A DNA stretch of 58,747 bases. Origin: Haloarcula argentinensis DSM 12282 (GTDB lineage Archaea > Halobacteriota > Halobacteria > Halobacteriales > Haloarculaceae). The stretch is from assembly GCA_000336895.1 (NCBI GenBank), contig AOLX01000015.1, positions 358,726 through 417,472 on the forward strand. Reading direction: 5' to 3'. Position numbers and translations under genes: made by a program. Shown one piece after another: positions 16,313 through 25,245 of this stretch (positions are counted from its first letter, which is position 1; every line of letters begins with the position of its first letter). A model generated the notes under the pieces. The model was not told where the DNA came from, searched no databases, and saw only the letters and a program-made list of their open reading frames with translations.

Positions 16313-17089
16313 TTAGCCGCAGATGTTGGCAGTCGCGTACACGTTGCCGGTATCGGTTATCTCCACGCCGATGCCGACGAGATTGGCGTTGCGGAGCGTA
16401 AGTCGTTCGCGGTAGTCCGGCCACGTCATCCAGTCATCCACAATCTTTCTGGCGACTTCCTTGTCGGTGGCGTGGAATCGCTCCTCGCCGCCCTCCTCAT
16501 ATGTTTGTCCGGCGACTGTCTTCCCAACCGCTTCGAATCGATTTCGGCCCGGCTGCTCGATGTACTCGCCCTCTGCAGAGTCGAACGTACACCGGTCGTA
16601 GAGGCCGGTGTCTTCGTACCGGTCTTTACTGGAGACGCCGTCGATCTTGTGGATCGCATTCCCTTCGATGGCCATCTGCTCGCTGTGGTTCTTTGCCATC
16701 TCGTTGAGGTCTTCTTCTGTCCGAAGTCCCGATTCGAACGGCGGGACATCTGCGGCCTCGCGTTCCTCATTGAGGAACTGCCGGACGTATTTCGAGACGT
16801 TCTGTTCGTTGAACTCCCGTGCCGGGATCGACTCCTGCCGTGGAGTTGCTGTCTCGGTCACTGTTCCATTTGGTTCCGCCGCTGGTGTTGGCGTCGTACT
16901 GTTACCGGCTGTTGCCGTCGCCGTTGAACTACCGCCATTACCGCCGCCGCCGTCGTCGCTCTGTGAATCAGCTGTCTGTGTCGACGTATCCGCTGTCCCG
17001 CCCGCGAACTGTGCTCCGATAAGGACTCCCGTCCCTAAAACTACGAGGAGCACCACGGCGGCGATAGCGAGTAACCCTTTCTTTACCAT
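16313..17089 (-). CDS. Membrane-anchored CAP (SCP/PR-1) domain protein
   Basis: A 258-residue exported protein. One N-terminal membrane segment (about 5-27) is followed by a Gly/Ser/Thr-rich stalk (30-85) and a CAP domain from about 95. The CAP pattern includes [28 protein letters not shown] (a CAP histidine), a variable middle, then [24 protein letters not shown] and a C-terminal ATANIC. Family members bind lipids, metals or cell-wall partners, and the role in haloarchaea is unknown. It is divergent from srp19 and followed by a small lipoprotein gene on the same strand. Confidence 0.82.
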   Translation of the reverse strand: MVKKGLLAIAAVVLLVVLGTGVLIGAQFAGGTADTSTQTADSQSDDGGGGNGGSSTATATAGNSTTPTPAAEPNGTVTETATPRQESIPAREFNEQNVSKYVRQFLNEEREAADVPPFESGLRTEEDLNEMAKNHSEQMAIEGNAIHKIDGVSSKDRYEDTGLYDRCTFDSAEGEYIEQPGRNRFEAVGKTVAGQTYEEGGEERFHATDKEVARKIVDDWMTWPDYRERLTLRNANLVGIGVEITDTGNVYATANICG

Positions 17090-17211
17090 ATGCCACGGAT
17101 AGATTACAGAGGTATGTAAGCTTGATTCTTCATATATTTAGTCTAATTATCATTTCATCTCCTATCGACGGTGACGATAACCCATATATGCCACGGGCGG
17201 CCACTCCCGGT

Positions 17212-17490
17212 ATGGTCGAGAACGTTATCTGGCCGGTGGCACTCGACGCCAACCACTCGCGCAGCGACGGGCGTCGCGTGTCACTTAACCTGGCCGTCGA
17301 AGAGCCGACTGTCGACGAGATCGCCAAGGCCGTCCAGCAGGTCGGTTACGACGCAGTCATCGAACGGGACAAGACGTATCCACGCGAGTACGAGGCCCGC
17401 GGGCGGGTCGTCGTCAAGGACGCGGACGATGCGACCAAAAGCGACCTGCTCGGGGCCGTGGCGGCCTATATGCAGGCGCTCCGTGAATGA
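17212..17490 (+). CDS. srp19: Signal recognition particle protein SRP19
   Basis: A 92-residue protein that binds the two helix tips of 7S RNA and prepares it for SRP54. The start [17 protein letters not shown] is the family N-terminus, so the upstream in-frame starts are rejected. [20 protein letters not shown] is also typical. AT-rich CATATATG lies 22-29 bases ahead. The last 4 bases overlap gar1 (ATGA), and a presenilin-like protease gene follows, a recurring haloarchaeal order. Confidence 0.95.
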   Translation: MVENVIWPVALDANHSRSDGRRVSLNLAVEEPTVDEIAKAVQQVGYDAVIERDKTYPREYEARGRVVVKDADDATKSDLLGAVAAYMQALRE

Positions 17491-17714
17491 AACGCATCGG
17501 CACTGTCTCGCGGGTCGCACAGGGACTGGCCGTCGTTCGGGCGCCCGACGACGAGTACGCGGCTGTGGGGACCGACGTGGTCGACGAGGAACTCCAGACG
17601 GTTGGCTCCGTCGTCGACGTGTTCGGTCCGGTCGAGCGCCCGTACCTCGCAGTCTCGCCGAACGACAGCGTGCATCTCCCGGTGCTGGTCGGCACGGTCC
17701 TGTACGCGCGGTAA
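17487..17714 (+). CDS. gar1: H/ACA RNP component Gar1
   Basis: A 75-residue beta-barrel protein of the H/ACA pseudouridylation particle with Cbf5, Nop10 and L7Ae. Family features are the central [20 protein letters not shown] and the C-terminal VGTVLYAR. It lacks the Gly-Arg tails of eukaryotic Gar1, as usual in archaea. The ATG overlaps the srp19 stop (ATGA). Confidence 0.93.
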   Translation: MKRIGTVSRVAQGLAVVRAPDDEYAAVGTDVVDEELQTVGSVVDVFGPVERPYLAVSPNDSVHLPVLVGTVLYAR

Positions 17715-17789
17715 CAGTCCTCCGAACCGCTGGCGCCTATCCACCTCTGCTTCGTAACGCTCAAACCGGTTCCTGCAGCACGTGTGTGC

Positions 17790-18902
17790 ATGGAGCGACG
17801 GTGGCGAATCCTCGGCGGGTGTGGCCTCATCGCTGGTATCTTCCTGTTCGTCCAGCTCGGCGCGCTGGCGCTAGTCCAGCCCTTCGAATCGGCTGGCTAC
17901 CAGGCCGTCGAGGACCCGTCTGACCCCACGAACAGCCTCATGTACATCGGGGCGATTCTGGTCGCGACGGCGGTTATGTTGCTTGCCTTCCGCTACGACG
18001 TGGATCAGCTCATTCGCGGGCTCATCGTCTTCTCAGCGGCCTGGCTCTCTCTGTACGTGTTTCAGGTGCTGGTGCCGCCGGTGTTCACGTTCGCCGGCCT
18101 CAACGTCGTCGCCGTCCTGTTAGCGCTGGGTCTGGGAACGGCGCTGCTGATCTATCCGGAGTGGTACGTTATCGACAGCGCCGGTGCCGTGATGGGGGCT
18201 GCCGCCGCCGGCCTGTTCGGTATCAGTTTCGGGGTGTTGCCAGCGCTCGTCCTGTTGACAGTCCTCGCCGTGTACGATGCGATCAGCGTCTACGGGACTG
18301 AGCACATGCTCACGCTGGCTTCGGGCGTCATGGACCTCAAGGTCCCTGTCGTCCTCGTGATCCCGATGACGCTGTCGTACTCCTATCTCGACGCAACGGC
18401 GCCGGACCCGACGGCGGAAGACGAGACGAGCGACGGTCCCCCAGCAGCGGACGACGCGACCGAGGAGCCGGTGACCACAGAATCCGGAACCGACGCGGAC
18501 GGTCCGACAGTTGCGGATGGGAGCCAGCCGGCGGAACGTCCCGACGAAGCGACAGAGACTGGCAAAGCAGACGAAAGTGCTGACGTTCACGCCGACCCGC
18601 TAGAGCGCGATGCGCTGTTTATCGGTCTCGGTGACGCCATCATCCCGTCGATACTCGTCGCCAGCGCTGCGTTCTTCGCCTCGTCGGACGTACTGTCGGT
18701 ATTCGGCGTCCCGTTGCCGGCGCTGACCGCGATGATCGGGTCCTACGTCGGTCTGACAGTACTACTGTGGATGGTGCTGAAAGGGCGCGCACACGCGGGA
18801 CTCCCGCTATTGAACGGTGGAACTATCGCCGGCTACATCGTCGGCGCGCTCGCCGCCGGTATCAGTCTGATCGACGCCCTCGGTCTCGGACCGTACCTCT
18901 AA
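17790..18902 (+). CDS. Presenilin-like intramembrane aspartyl protease (PSH family)
   Basis: A 370-residue polytopic membrane protein. The two catalytic aspartates are Asp163 in VYDA and Asp282 in GLGD, and the C-terminal PAL-like motif is PLL at 339-341; these three motifs define presenilin/signal-peptide-peptidase homologs. Between helices 6 and 7 lies an acidic loop of about 70 residues (200-270). The enzyme would cut membrane-spanning segments, such as signal-peptide remnants. It follows srp19-gar1 after 75 bases. The start at 17790 avoids an in-frame GTG two codons earlier. Confidence 0.9.
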   Translation: MERRWRILGGCGLIAGIFLFVQLGALALVQPFESAGYQAVEDPSDPTNSLMYIGAILVATAVMLLAFRYDVDQLIRGLIVFSAAWLSLYVFQVLVPPVFTFAGLNVVAVLLALGLGTALLIYPEWYVIDSAGAVMGAAAAGLFGISFGVLPALVLLTVLAVYDAISVYGTEHMLTLASGVMDLKVPVVLVIPMTLSYSYLDATAPDPTAEDETSDGPPAADDATEEPVTTESGTDADGPTVADGSQPAERPDEATETGKADESADVHADPLERDALFIGLGDAIIPSILVASAAFFASSDVLSVFGVPLPALTAMIGSYVGLTVLLWMVLKGRAHAGLPLLNGGTIAGYIVGALAAGISLIDALGLGPYL

Positions 18903-18920
18903 TCGGCGTTCCAGCGACCG

Positions 18921-19928
18921 TTACCGCCCAGTCAGGGCTTTGCTCGCGGGCGCGAAATCGATCTCCTCACCGCGGCCCTCGGCCTTCGCCCGCTCATACA
19001 GCATGTGGCCCGCAGCGACGGTTTCGATGGCCGTGCCGCCCGAATCAAACACGGTGACCTCTTCGGGAGACTGCCGCCCGGGTGCGTTGCCGGCGACGAT
19101 ATCACCTAGCTCGGCGTGGACGTGGTCCTCGTCGATGACGCCCGCATCGAGGGCGTTGATGAACGACCCGGCGTCCTGTGTCACCCGCTCGCGCAGGTCC
19201 GGAACGTACGTTGCGCGTTCGATTGTCGTTGCGTCCAGTTCGTTCTTCTCGGGGTGGTACTGGCCCATCGCAGTCACGTGGGTTCCCGGTTCGAGTAGGT
19301 CGCCGTCGAACACCGGTTCGCTCGCACTGGTAGCCGTGATAACGACATCGGAGCCTTCGATTGCTGCGGACGGGGACGCGACGGCAGCCACTGTCGGGTC
19401 CAGTGCATCGTTCATCTCCGCGGCAAAGGACTCCCGGCTACCGGCCGTCGGGGAGTACACTTCGATGCGATCGAAATCACGGACTGTCGCCGTCGCACGG
19501 ACCTGGCCGCGAGCCTGTGCACCGCTGCCGATCACTGCGAGGTCGCTGGCGTCACGGCGGGCCAGTGCGTCGACACCGACCGCCCCGGCCGCGCCGGTCT
19601 TGTGCGGGTTCATGCTCGCACCGTCGAGGACAGCGAGCGGGTCGCCGCTGTCGGAGTCGAATATCGGGAGCGTGAAGTGTGCGTCTTGCCCGCTGAAACC
19701 GGCCGCGTAGGTGTACCCGCCCATCGCACCGGTGTCGGGAAGAATCGCGAGATAGCCCGTCAACATGCCGGCGGGCTCGTCCGAGAACAGCGTTGTTCTG
19801 GGCGTCGCCGGGGCACCCTCGCCACGCTGGCGATACCCCTCTCTGACGGCGTCGACGTACTCGGTGGGTTCAGCGAGGTCGGCGACCTCGTCACTCTGCA
19901 AGAACAGCGCTGTCGCATCTGTCGTCAT
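18921..19928 (-). CDS. Ornithine cyclodeaminase / mu-crystallin family NAD-dependent enzyme
   Basis: A 335-residue enzyme of the OCD family, which covers ornithine cyclodeaminase, alanine dehydrogenase and ketimine reductases. The Rossmann loop is VIGSGAQARGQ (about 133-143), and the substrate region shows MNPHKTGAAGAVGVDAL. The C-terminal half has VFDSGGTAIE. Which amino acid is used cannot be read. Its promoter TATA (19952-19957) gives a leaderless start and is directly abutted by a perfect palindrome, suggesting dedicated regulation. Confidence 0.88.
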   Translation of the reverse strand: MTTDATALFLQSDEVADLAEPTEYVDAVREGYRQRGEGAPATPRTTLFSDEPAGMLTGYLAILPDTGAMGGYTYAAGFSGQDAHFTLPIFDSDSGDPLAVLDGASMNPHKTGAAGAVGVDALARRDASDLAVIGSGAQARGQVRATATVRDFDRIEVYSPTAGSRESFAAEMNDALDPTVAAVASPSAAIEGSDVVITATSASEPVFDGDLLEPGTHVTAMGQYHPEKNELDATTIERATYVPDLRERVTQDAGSFINALDAGVIDEDHVHAELGDIVAGNAPGRQSPEEVTVFDSGGTAIETVAAGHMLYERAKAEGRGEEIDFAPASKALTGR

Positions 19929-19951
19929 ACTCCGTCGTTTGGGCGAGCGAC

Positions 19952-19970
19952 TCTTATACTGCCCGGCAGT
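19952..19970 (-). promoter_or_regulatory. TATA box and abutting 13-base palindrome ahead of the OCD-family gene
   Basis: On the minus strand TATAAG (19952-19957) is 24-29 bases ahead of the ATG. Directly upstream, over the BRE position, is the perfect odd palindrome ACTGCC-C-GGCAGT (19958-19970). A protein bound there would compete with TFB, so it is a candidate repressor site. Confidence 0.5.
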
Positions 19971-20043
19971 GCCAATCTGTTCGACCCGGGACCGGTCACT
20001 GGATATCTATCGAAAATACGAAAGTAGACGGGTGGGACAGCGC

Positions 20044-20277
20044 TCAGTCCGCAGTCTGTAGCGGGTCCGACTGCGCGCCCTGCTGAGTCGACGCGTCGTT
20101 CGGAACCGGGTCGACGGGGGCACGGACGAACATCGCATGGCCGATGAGACCGACTGTTACGACAGAAGCCATCGGAATCGCCGTCGTCAGTTCGAAGCCG
20201 GCAACGAACAGAGTTGCGGTGATGCCGGCCATGGCGAGCGGAATGAGTCCGAGAATGATGTCGTAATAACCCGTCAT
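20044..20277 (-). CDS. Small two-helix membrane protein
   Basis: A 77-residue protein with two hydrophobic segments, about 7-27 (ILGLIPLAMAGITATLFVAG) and 34-52, and a short polar tail rich in Asp, Gln and Thr. It looks like one of the many small haloarchaeal two-helix membrane proteins of unknown function. It is isolated: the neighbouring genes are an OCD-family enzyme and a long AT-rich gap. Confidence 0.6.
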   Translation of the reverse strand: MTGYYDIILGLIPLAMAGITATLFVAGFELTTAIPMASVVTVGLIGHAMFVRAPVDPVPNDASTQQGAQSDPLQTAD

Positions 20278-20754
20278 AAGTATGAATTATTCTACGGTGG
20301 AGGGGTATATGAATGTTTCCCTAAAATACGGCATAATACACGTAATGGCCCCTGCAAATTTATTTGGTAGCCGCTGAGTAACAACTTCATAAGTTATGAG
20401 TTGGATACGGGGAAAAGATTAATATACTCTTGTCCTTGTGACCATCTCACAATATAAGGACGGGGACGGCCTGCTATCGCTGGCCCGCGGTCACAGGCAG
20501 ACTGTACTATCTCCCCATAAAGATGAAATCAAGTGGCTATAAATCGGCATATCGGAACCACTGCAACCACTCTCCGCTCCTCGGGATAGGACCCACCAAA
20601 ACAGTCGTTTTCAGAATTTGAGAACTAGATTAGAGGATACGTGGTGTCGTAAGGGGGGCTATTTTCTCCGGTGATAACTGGGTCCATGTCCTTATTACGT
20701 ACGCCAGAATACGTTGAACCGGAGAAAAACGGAACACCGATTCCAAACGAGACA
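20278..20754. other. 477-base AT-rich non-coding gap
   Basis: No convincing gene. It holds a 13-base perfect palindrome (TCATAA-G-TTATGA, 20387-20399), a TATA-like TTAATATA (20419-20426) pointing right with no gene within 300 bases, and an 11-bp inverted repeat around a second TATA-like element (20662-20728). A short GC-rich stretch (about 20460-20515) following the first TATA could be a small RNA, but this is weak. Confidence 0.5.
20662..20728. repeat. 11-bp perfect inverted repeat centred on a TATA-like element
   Basis: TTTTCTCCGGT (20662-20672) and ACCGGAGAAAA (20718-20728) are perfect inverted copies with 45 bases between. The centre of the pair (about 20695) falls on CTTATTA (20691-20697), the TATA-like element for the small gene starting at 20755. 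The layout suggests paired operator sites flanking a core promoter. Confidence 0.55.
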
Positions 20755-20922
20755 ATGAGCACGAACGCAACGGACAACACGACGGACGCCGCGACCGACG
20801 ATCAAGAACGACGATACGCCGAGCTGAACATCGGAGACGAAGAGTTCGTAATTTACGACCGGGAGAACCATCAGGCATGGATTCAGTCGACAGAGTCGCT
20901 CGAAGTCGCCGACCTGCGATAG
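20755..20922 (+). CDS. Small acidic haloarchaeal protein (55 residues)
   Basis: A short acidic protein. After a Thr/Asn/Asp-rich start, the core RYAELNIGDEEFVIYDRENH and the following QAWIQSTESLEVADLR look like a conserved beta-strand pair. It resembles a family of short haloarchaeal proteins I recall as DUF7331, with limited certainty. The start MSTNATDN at 20755 fits better than an upstream frame that would run through the inverted repeat. Function unknown. Confidence 0.6.
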   Translation: MSTNATDNTTDAATDDQERRYAELNIGDEEFVIYDRENHQAWIQSTESLEVADLR

Positions 20923-20957
20923 TCCGTCATCGACACCCCAGTTCTACTACGGGCCGC

Positions 20958-21371
20958 CTATTTTACGATTGTAACTGCACTGCGCCAGAGCAACAACAGC
21001 GTCCCACCAACGAACACCGAGACGAGTGCGAACGTCAGCGCCGCACTACCAGGGAACACCGCCGTTGACCGGAGCCCCTGCGCGATCCCGACCGCTAGTA
21101 CCCACCCCACGATAGTGCGGCCGAGAGCCGCTCGAATCGTCGCGGTCGCGCCGGCGGTGTACAGTCCCCCAAGTCCCGCGACGAGGAGCCAGCCGACGTA
21201 AAAGGGCGTCAGCGTCCCGGCGAACCGACCCGGATTGAGTATCGGATTGATACCGTGGGTCAGCTCGCCAACGCCAACGAACACGGCAATCGCCAGCAGG
21301 TCGCCGACAGCGAGCAGTGCCGTCCGAGTGGACAGTTCGATACGACCGTTCCCCACCGTCGAGACGCTCAT
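20958..21371 (-). CDS. DUF3054-family membrane protein
   Basis: A 137-residue membrane protein with four hydrophobic segments (near 15-35, 50-72, 80-102, 112-132). The ALLAVGDLLAIAVFVGVGELTHG start and the PGRFAGTLTPFYVGWLL region fit the DUF3054 family found widely in haloarchaea and actinobacteria. The start MSVSTVGNGR at 21371 is preferred over an in-frame codon 8 codons upstream. Function unknown. It converges with the 55-residue gene and diverges from a GNAT gene. Confidence 0.75.
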   Translation of the reverse strand: MSVSTVGNGRIELSTRTALLAVGDLLAIAVFVGVGELTHGINPILNPGRFAGTLTPFYVGWLLVAGLGGLYTAGATATIRAALGRTIVGWVLAVGIAQGLRSTAVFPGSAALTFALVSVFVGGTLLLLWRSAVTIVK

Positions 21372-21485
21372 ACAGGCAGTTTCGGCTCCGGGCACTTCGC
21401 TCTCCCGGATTCAACGACGACGGCGGTTGGTGTGATAAAACAGGGACCAGTACTGATTACAGTGGGCGGCCCGTCCAGTTGGACT

Positions 21486-22034
21486 ATGGAGTTCACGCTG
21501 CTCGGCTGGCCCGAGAACGGGCATCGGCTCCGGCTGGACCACGAGCAGTTCGCGTATGCGGGCAAGTTCGTGATGACCTCGACCGGAAAGGCTGTCGTCG
21601 GGGACGATGGGGTCGTAGCCGCGGCCGCGTTCGATGCCGACCGGACAGATGCAGATACCCTCTGTGTCCGGTACATCACCGTTCGGCAGGACCGGCAGGG
21701 CGACCGGCTCGGTGCCCGTCTTCTCCGGTTCGTCCGGGAACGGGCCACGGATCGGGGCTTCGAGCGCGTGTCCATCGGCGTCAACAATCCGTTTTCGTAT
21801 CAGGCCGCCTATCGGGCCGGGTTCTGTTTCAGCGGCGCGGAGTCGGGGATGGCCGAACTCGATCTCGTCTGGCCGGGCGACCGTAGCACCGAGCGGTATC
21901 AGGACGGGCTGGACCTGTTTCGAGAGCGCGACCTCTCGCCCGAAGAGGAGTCGTTTCTCGCGACGAAGGCCGACGCCGACCCGCCATCAGTCCTCGACGA
22001 CTGGGCCGAACAGCCGTCCCCACGGACCGACTGA
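21486..22034 (+). CDS. GNAT-family N-acetyltransferase
   Basis: A 182-residue GNAT protein. The acetyl-CoA binding region is seen as RYITVRQDRQGDRLGARLLRFV (split as in motif A, with QGDRLG as the pyrophosphate loop), followed by a helix and the FERVSIGVNNPFSYQAAYRAGF motif B region. The C-terminal tail of about 60 residues is charged and not part of the core fold. The substrate is not evident. The start at 21486 (MEFTLLGWPENG) is chosen because the upstream in-frame codons overlap the divergent DUF3054 gene. Confidence 0.82.
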   Translation: MEFTLLGWPENGHRLRLDHEQFAYAGKFVMTSTGKAVVGDDGVVAAAAFDADRTDADTLCVRYITVRQDRQGDRLGARLLRFVRERATDRGFERVSIGVNNPFSYQAAYRAGFCFSGAESGMAELDLVWPGDRSTERYQDGLDLFRERDLSPEEESFLATKADADPPSVLDDWAEQPSPRTD

Positions 22035-22120
22035 GTCGCCCGACCGGCACCGACTGCGCCATCACGGAGTAATACGTCGTCTCCGAGAGATTCAAACCGC
22101 TGTCGGCCAAAGGCCTGCCA

Positions 22121-23101
22121 ATGGGAAACGCTGATTTACGGTCGCTCGCGGCCCTGTCGGACGTGTCGTTCGACGACCTCGGCGGGAGTGTCGTTGCCGT
22201 TGACGCCCACAACTGGCTCTATCGCTATCTGACGACGACGGTGAAGTTCACCAGTGAGTCGAAATACACCACCAGCGACGGCGAGGAGGTGGCGAACCTC
22301 ATCGGCGTCGTGCAGGGCTTGCCGAAGTTCTTCGAGCACGACCTCACGCCGGTGTTCGTCTTCGACGGCGCGGTCACGGACCTCAAAGACGACGAGGTCG
22401 AGAAGCGGCGGGAGCAACGCGAGAAATACGAATCCGAGCTGGAGGCGGCCCGGGAAGCGGGCGACAGCACCCGCGTCGCCAAGCTTGACTCACGCACGCA
22501 GCGGCTGACCGACACTATCGTCGACACGACGCGGGACCTGCTGGAACTGCTCGACGTCCCTATCGTCGACGCCCCGGCAGAAGGCGAGGGGCAGGCGTCG
22601 GTGATGGCCCGGCGGGGCGACGTAGACTACGTCGGAACTGAAGACTACGACGCGCTCCTGTTCGGTGCGCCGATGACGCTCCGGCAGATCACGTCGAAGG
22701 GTGACCCCGAGCTGATGGACTTTGCGGCCACGCTTGAACGACACGACCTCTCCTGGGAGCAACTGGTCGACGCGGCGATTCTGATGGGGACGGACTTCAA
22801 CGAGGGTATCTCCGGTATCGGCCCCAAAACAGCCGTCAAAGATCTCCACGAGCATGGCGACCTCTACGCGGTGCTTGAGGCCCGTGGGGAGCACATCGAC
22901 CACGCCGACCGCATCCGGGACCTGTTTCTCGACCCCGCAGTGACTGACGACTACGAGATTCCGGACAGCATCGAGCCGGATATCGATGCCGCCCGAGCGT
23001 TCGTCACCGAGCAGTGGGAGGTCGACGCTGACGAGGTCGCTCGCGGGTTCGAACGTATTGATGACTCGGTTGTCCAGACCGGACTCGACCGCTGGGCGTG
23101 A
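22121..23101 (+). CDS. fen: Flap endonuclease 1 (FEN1)
   Basis: A 326-residue structure-specific nuclease that removes 5' flaps in Okazaki-fragment processing and repair. Metal-binding acids are visible in [43 protein letters not shown] and MGTDFN. The helix-hairpin-helix [14 protein letters not shown] follows. The C-terminus QTGLDRWA is a PCNA-interacting (PIP-box-like) tail. The length is normal for haloarchaea. It is probably monocistronic. Confidence 0.95.
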   Translation: MGNADLRSLAALSDVSFDDLGGSVVAVDAHNWLYRYLTTTVKFTSESKYTTSDGEEVANLIGVVQGLPKFFEHDLTPVFVFDGAVTDLKDDEVEKRREQREKYESELEAAREAGDSTRVAKLDSRTQRLTDTIVDTTRDLLELLDVPIVDAPAEGEGQASVMARRGDVDYVGTEDYDALLFGAPMTLRQITSKGDPELMDFAATLERHDLSWEQLVDAAILMGTDFNEGISGIGPKTAVKDLHEHGDLYAVLEARGEHIDHADRIRDLFLDPAVTDDYEIPDSIEPDIDAARAFVTEQWEVDADEVARGFERIDDSVVQTGLDRWA

Positions 23102-23158
23102 CAGCAGACGCTCACGAGCGACCAACAGCAGAATAAGGACGGCCACGACGGTTTCAGT

Positions 23159-24298
23159 TCAGACGACTGATTCGACCGTTTCGATCTCGTCGAGCGTGCG
23201 GTTCCGGATGGCCTCTCCGCTGGCCGTATCGAAGAGGTGGATGGCGTTTTCGGGGAATCGAACCTTGACGCGCTGGCCGGATTTGAGCTGTTTCATCCCG
23301 CCGACCGTCGCGATGAACTGATCATCCATCGACTCGTCGAACTGCAGGTGGGCCGTGTTCTCGTTCCCGCGTGGCTCGACAACGTGGACAGTCGAATCGA
23401 ACACGTTCGAACCCGTATCGCTCTGGACGAACTCGATGTCTTCGGGTCTGATGCCGAGGGTAATGTCGGTCGTCCCCTCGACAGCGGCGACCGTCTCGTC
23501 GCTGAGTTCGTACTCGAACCACTCGCCCTTGAGCGTCGACCCCTCCAGCGTCGTCGGGAAGAAGTTCATCGACGGCTCGCCGATGAAGCCGGCGACGAAG
23601 AGGTTGTTCGGCTCGTGGTAACACTCGAGCGGCGTCGCACATTGCTGGAGGACGCCGTCGTTGAGGATTGCGATGCGGTCGGACATCGTCATCGCCTCCG
23701 TCTGGTCGTGGGTGACGTACACCGTCGTCACATCGAGATCCTGCTGGAGTTCCTGGAGTTCGGTCCGCATCTCGGCTTTGAGCTTCGCGTCCAGGTTCGC
23801 CAGCGGCTCGTCCATCAGGAACACTTCGGGGTCTCGAACGATAGCACGACCGAGCGCCACGCGCTGTTGCTGGCCGCCGGAGAGTTCGCCGGGTTTGCGG
23901 TCGATGAGCTCGAAAATGCCCATGTCCTTGCAGGCCTTCTCGACACGCTCGTTGATCTCGTCGTCGGGCATGTCCGTCGACTCCTCCAGCCCGAACGCCA
24001 TGTTCTCCCGCACAGTCATGTGTGGATACAGGGCGTAGGACTGGAACACCATGGCCACGTTTCGGCGGGCCGGCGGCTGGTCGTTGATGATCTGGCCGTC
24101 CAGCCTGATTTCCCCGCGCGTGATATCTTCGAGCCCGGCAATCATCCGCAGCGTCGTCGATTTCCCACAGCCCGATGGGCCGACGACACAGAGGAACTCG
24201 CCGTCCTCGATGTCGACCGATACCTCGTCGACCGCGATGATTTCGCCGTCGTCGTCTTGGAACGTCTTCGTTACCTCGTCCAGTGTGAGTTGTGCCAT
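23159..24298 (-). CDS. Sugar ABC importer ATP-binding protein (MalK/UgpC type)
   Basis: A 379-residue ATPase for a carbohydrate importer. Walker A GPSGCGKST is at 40-48, with Q-loop FQSYALYPHMTVREN, signature LSGGQQQR, Walker B VFLMDEPLANLD and switch region VTHDQTEAMT. The C-terminal MalK-type regulatory domain (from about 240) includes GIRPEDIE. A GGAGGT lies 10 bases ahead of the ATG. It is the last gene of a three-gene operon. Confidence 0.94.
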   Translation of the reverse strand: MAQLTLDEVTKTFQDDDGEIIAVDEVSVDIEDGEFLCVVGPSGCGKSTTLRMIAGLEDITRGEIRLDGQIINDQPPARRNVAMVFQSYALYPHMTVRENMAFGLEESTDMPDDEINERVEKACKDMGIFELIDRKPGELSGGQQQRVALGRAIVRDPEVFLMDEPLANLDAKLKAEMRTELQELQQDLDVTTVYVTHDQTEAMTMSDRIAILNDGVLQQCATPLECYHEPNNLFVAGFIGEPSMNFFPTTLEGSTLKGEWFEYELSDETVAAVEGTTDITLGIRPEDIEFVQSDTGSNVFDSTVHVVEPRGNENTAHLQFDESMDDQFIATVGGMKQLKSGQRVKVRFPENAIHLFDTASGEAIRNRTLDEIETVESVV

Positions 24299-24315
24299 TG
24301 TGAATACCTCCGTGA

Positions 24316-25245
24316 TTACTCTCCAGCGACGCCTTTCGCGAACTGTTCGCCGAACACGATGTAGACGAGCAGCGTCGGAAGTGCTGCGACGATGGCCCCT
24401 GCCATCGTGGTGTTAAACGACTGGACGACCCCACCAGTGAGCGCCGCGAGGCGCTGGGTCGCCACCTGCGAACCCGGTTCGTTGACGAGTACGAGCGCGA
24501 ACAGCAGGTCGTTGTACACCTGCGTGAACTGGTAGATGAGCGTCACCGCGAACATCGGCAGCGACAGCGGAAGGATGATGTTGCGGTAGATGCTGAACGC
24601 GCTCGCGCCGTCGAGGCGAGCAGCCTCGATCATCTCGTCGGAGATGCTCTGATAGTACGACCGGAACAGCAGCGTACAGATCGGAATCCCGTACGCGGCG
24701 TGGGTGACCGAGAGCTGCAGCAACTGTACGTACCCGTTACGGCTCGGATACTGCCAGTTGCCGCCCGTGATGAGACCGAAGACAGTGTTGATGAACCCTT
24801 CAAGCAGCCCCGGAAGCACCCGGAACCAGAACTGTGACAGCGGGACCAGCACGGCCTGATAGGGGATGAAGATGCCCGCGATAATGAGGACGACCACGCC
24901 GACCTGGCCGCGCCAGCTAATTGTCGTCAGTCCGTACGCGGTCAGGCTCCCGAGCAGCGCCGACATGATCGTCGCCGGAATCGCCATCAGTAGCGAGTTC
25001 ACCAGTCCCGGTCGGAGTGTGTTCCAAGCGGTGGCAAGTGCGTCGAGCGTGAAGCCGTCAGCGCCCGGCGGCGCGAACGGGAGCGTCCTAGCGAACGCGC
25101 TCTCGGTCTTGAACATCGTCATCACGGCGGTCTCCACCGGGAAGAGATAGAAGACGATGCCCGCCAGCAGGAGGGCATACAGGCCGATACGGCTGTTCTC
25201 TGTACTGCGGAGTTTGTCGATGAAATTCCCGTCGCTGATACTCAT
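24316..25245 (-). CDS. Sugar ABC importer permease (MalG-like)
   Basis: A 309-residue inner-membrane permease with six predicted helices. The EAA loop, which docks on the ATPase, is seen as IEAARLDGASAFSIYRNIILP (shown in part). Periplasmic and cytosolic segments follow the usual MalG layout. The start overlaps the stop of the other permease by 4 bases. It would form the channel with the 25242-26306 product. Confidence 0.92.
   Translation of the reverse strand: MSISDGNFIDKLRSTENSRIGLYALLLAGIVFYLFPVETAVMTMFKTESAFARTLPFAPPGADGFTLDALATAWNTLRPGLVNSLLMAIPATIMSALLGSLTAYGLTTISWRGQVGVVVLIIAGIFIPYQAVLVPLSQFWFRVLPGLLEGFINTVFGLITGGNWQYPSRNGYVQLLQLSVTHAAYGIPICTLLFRSYYQSISDEMIEAARLDGASAFSIYRNIILPLSLPMFAVTLIYQFTQVYNDLLFALVLVNEPGSQVATQRLAALTGGVVQSFNTTMAGAIVAALPTLLVYIVFGEQFAKGVAGE

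Noticed and set aside
16077..16316. Plus-strand 79-codon open frame between CAP and lipoprotein genes
   Set aside because: Low acidity, no start signals and no recognisable pattern.
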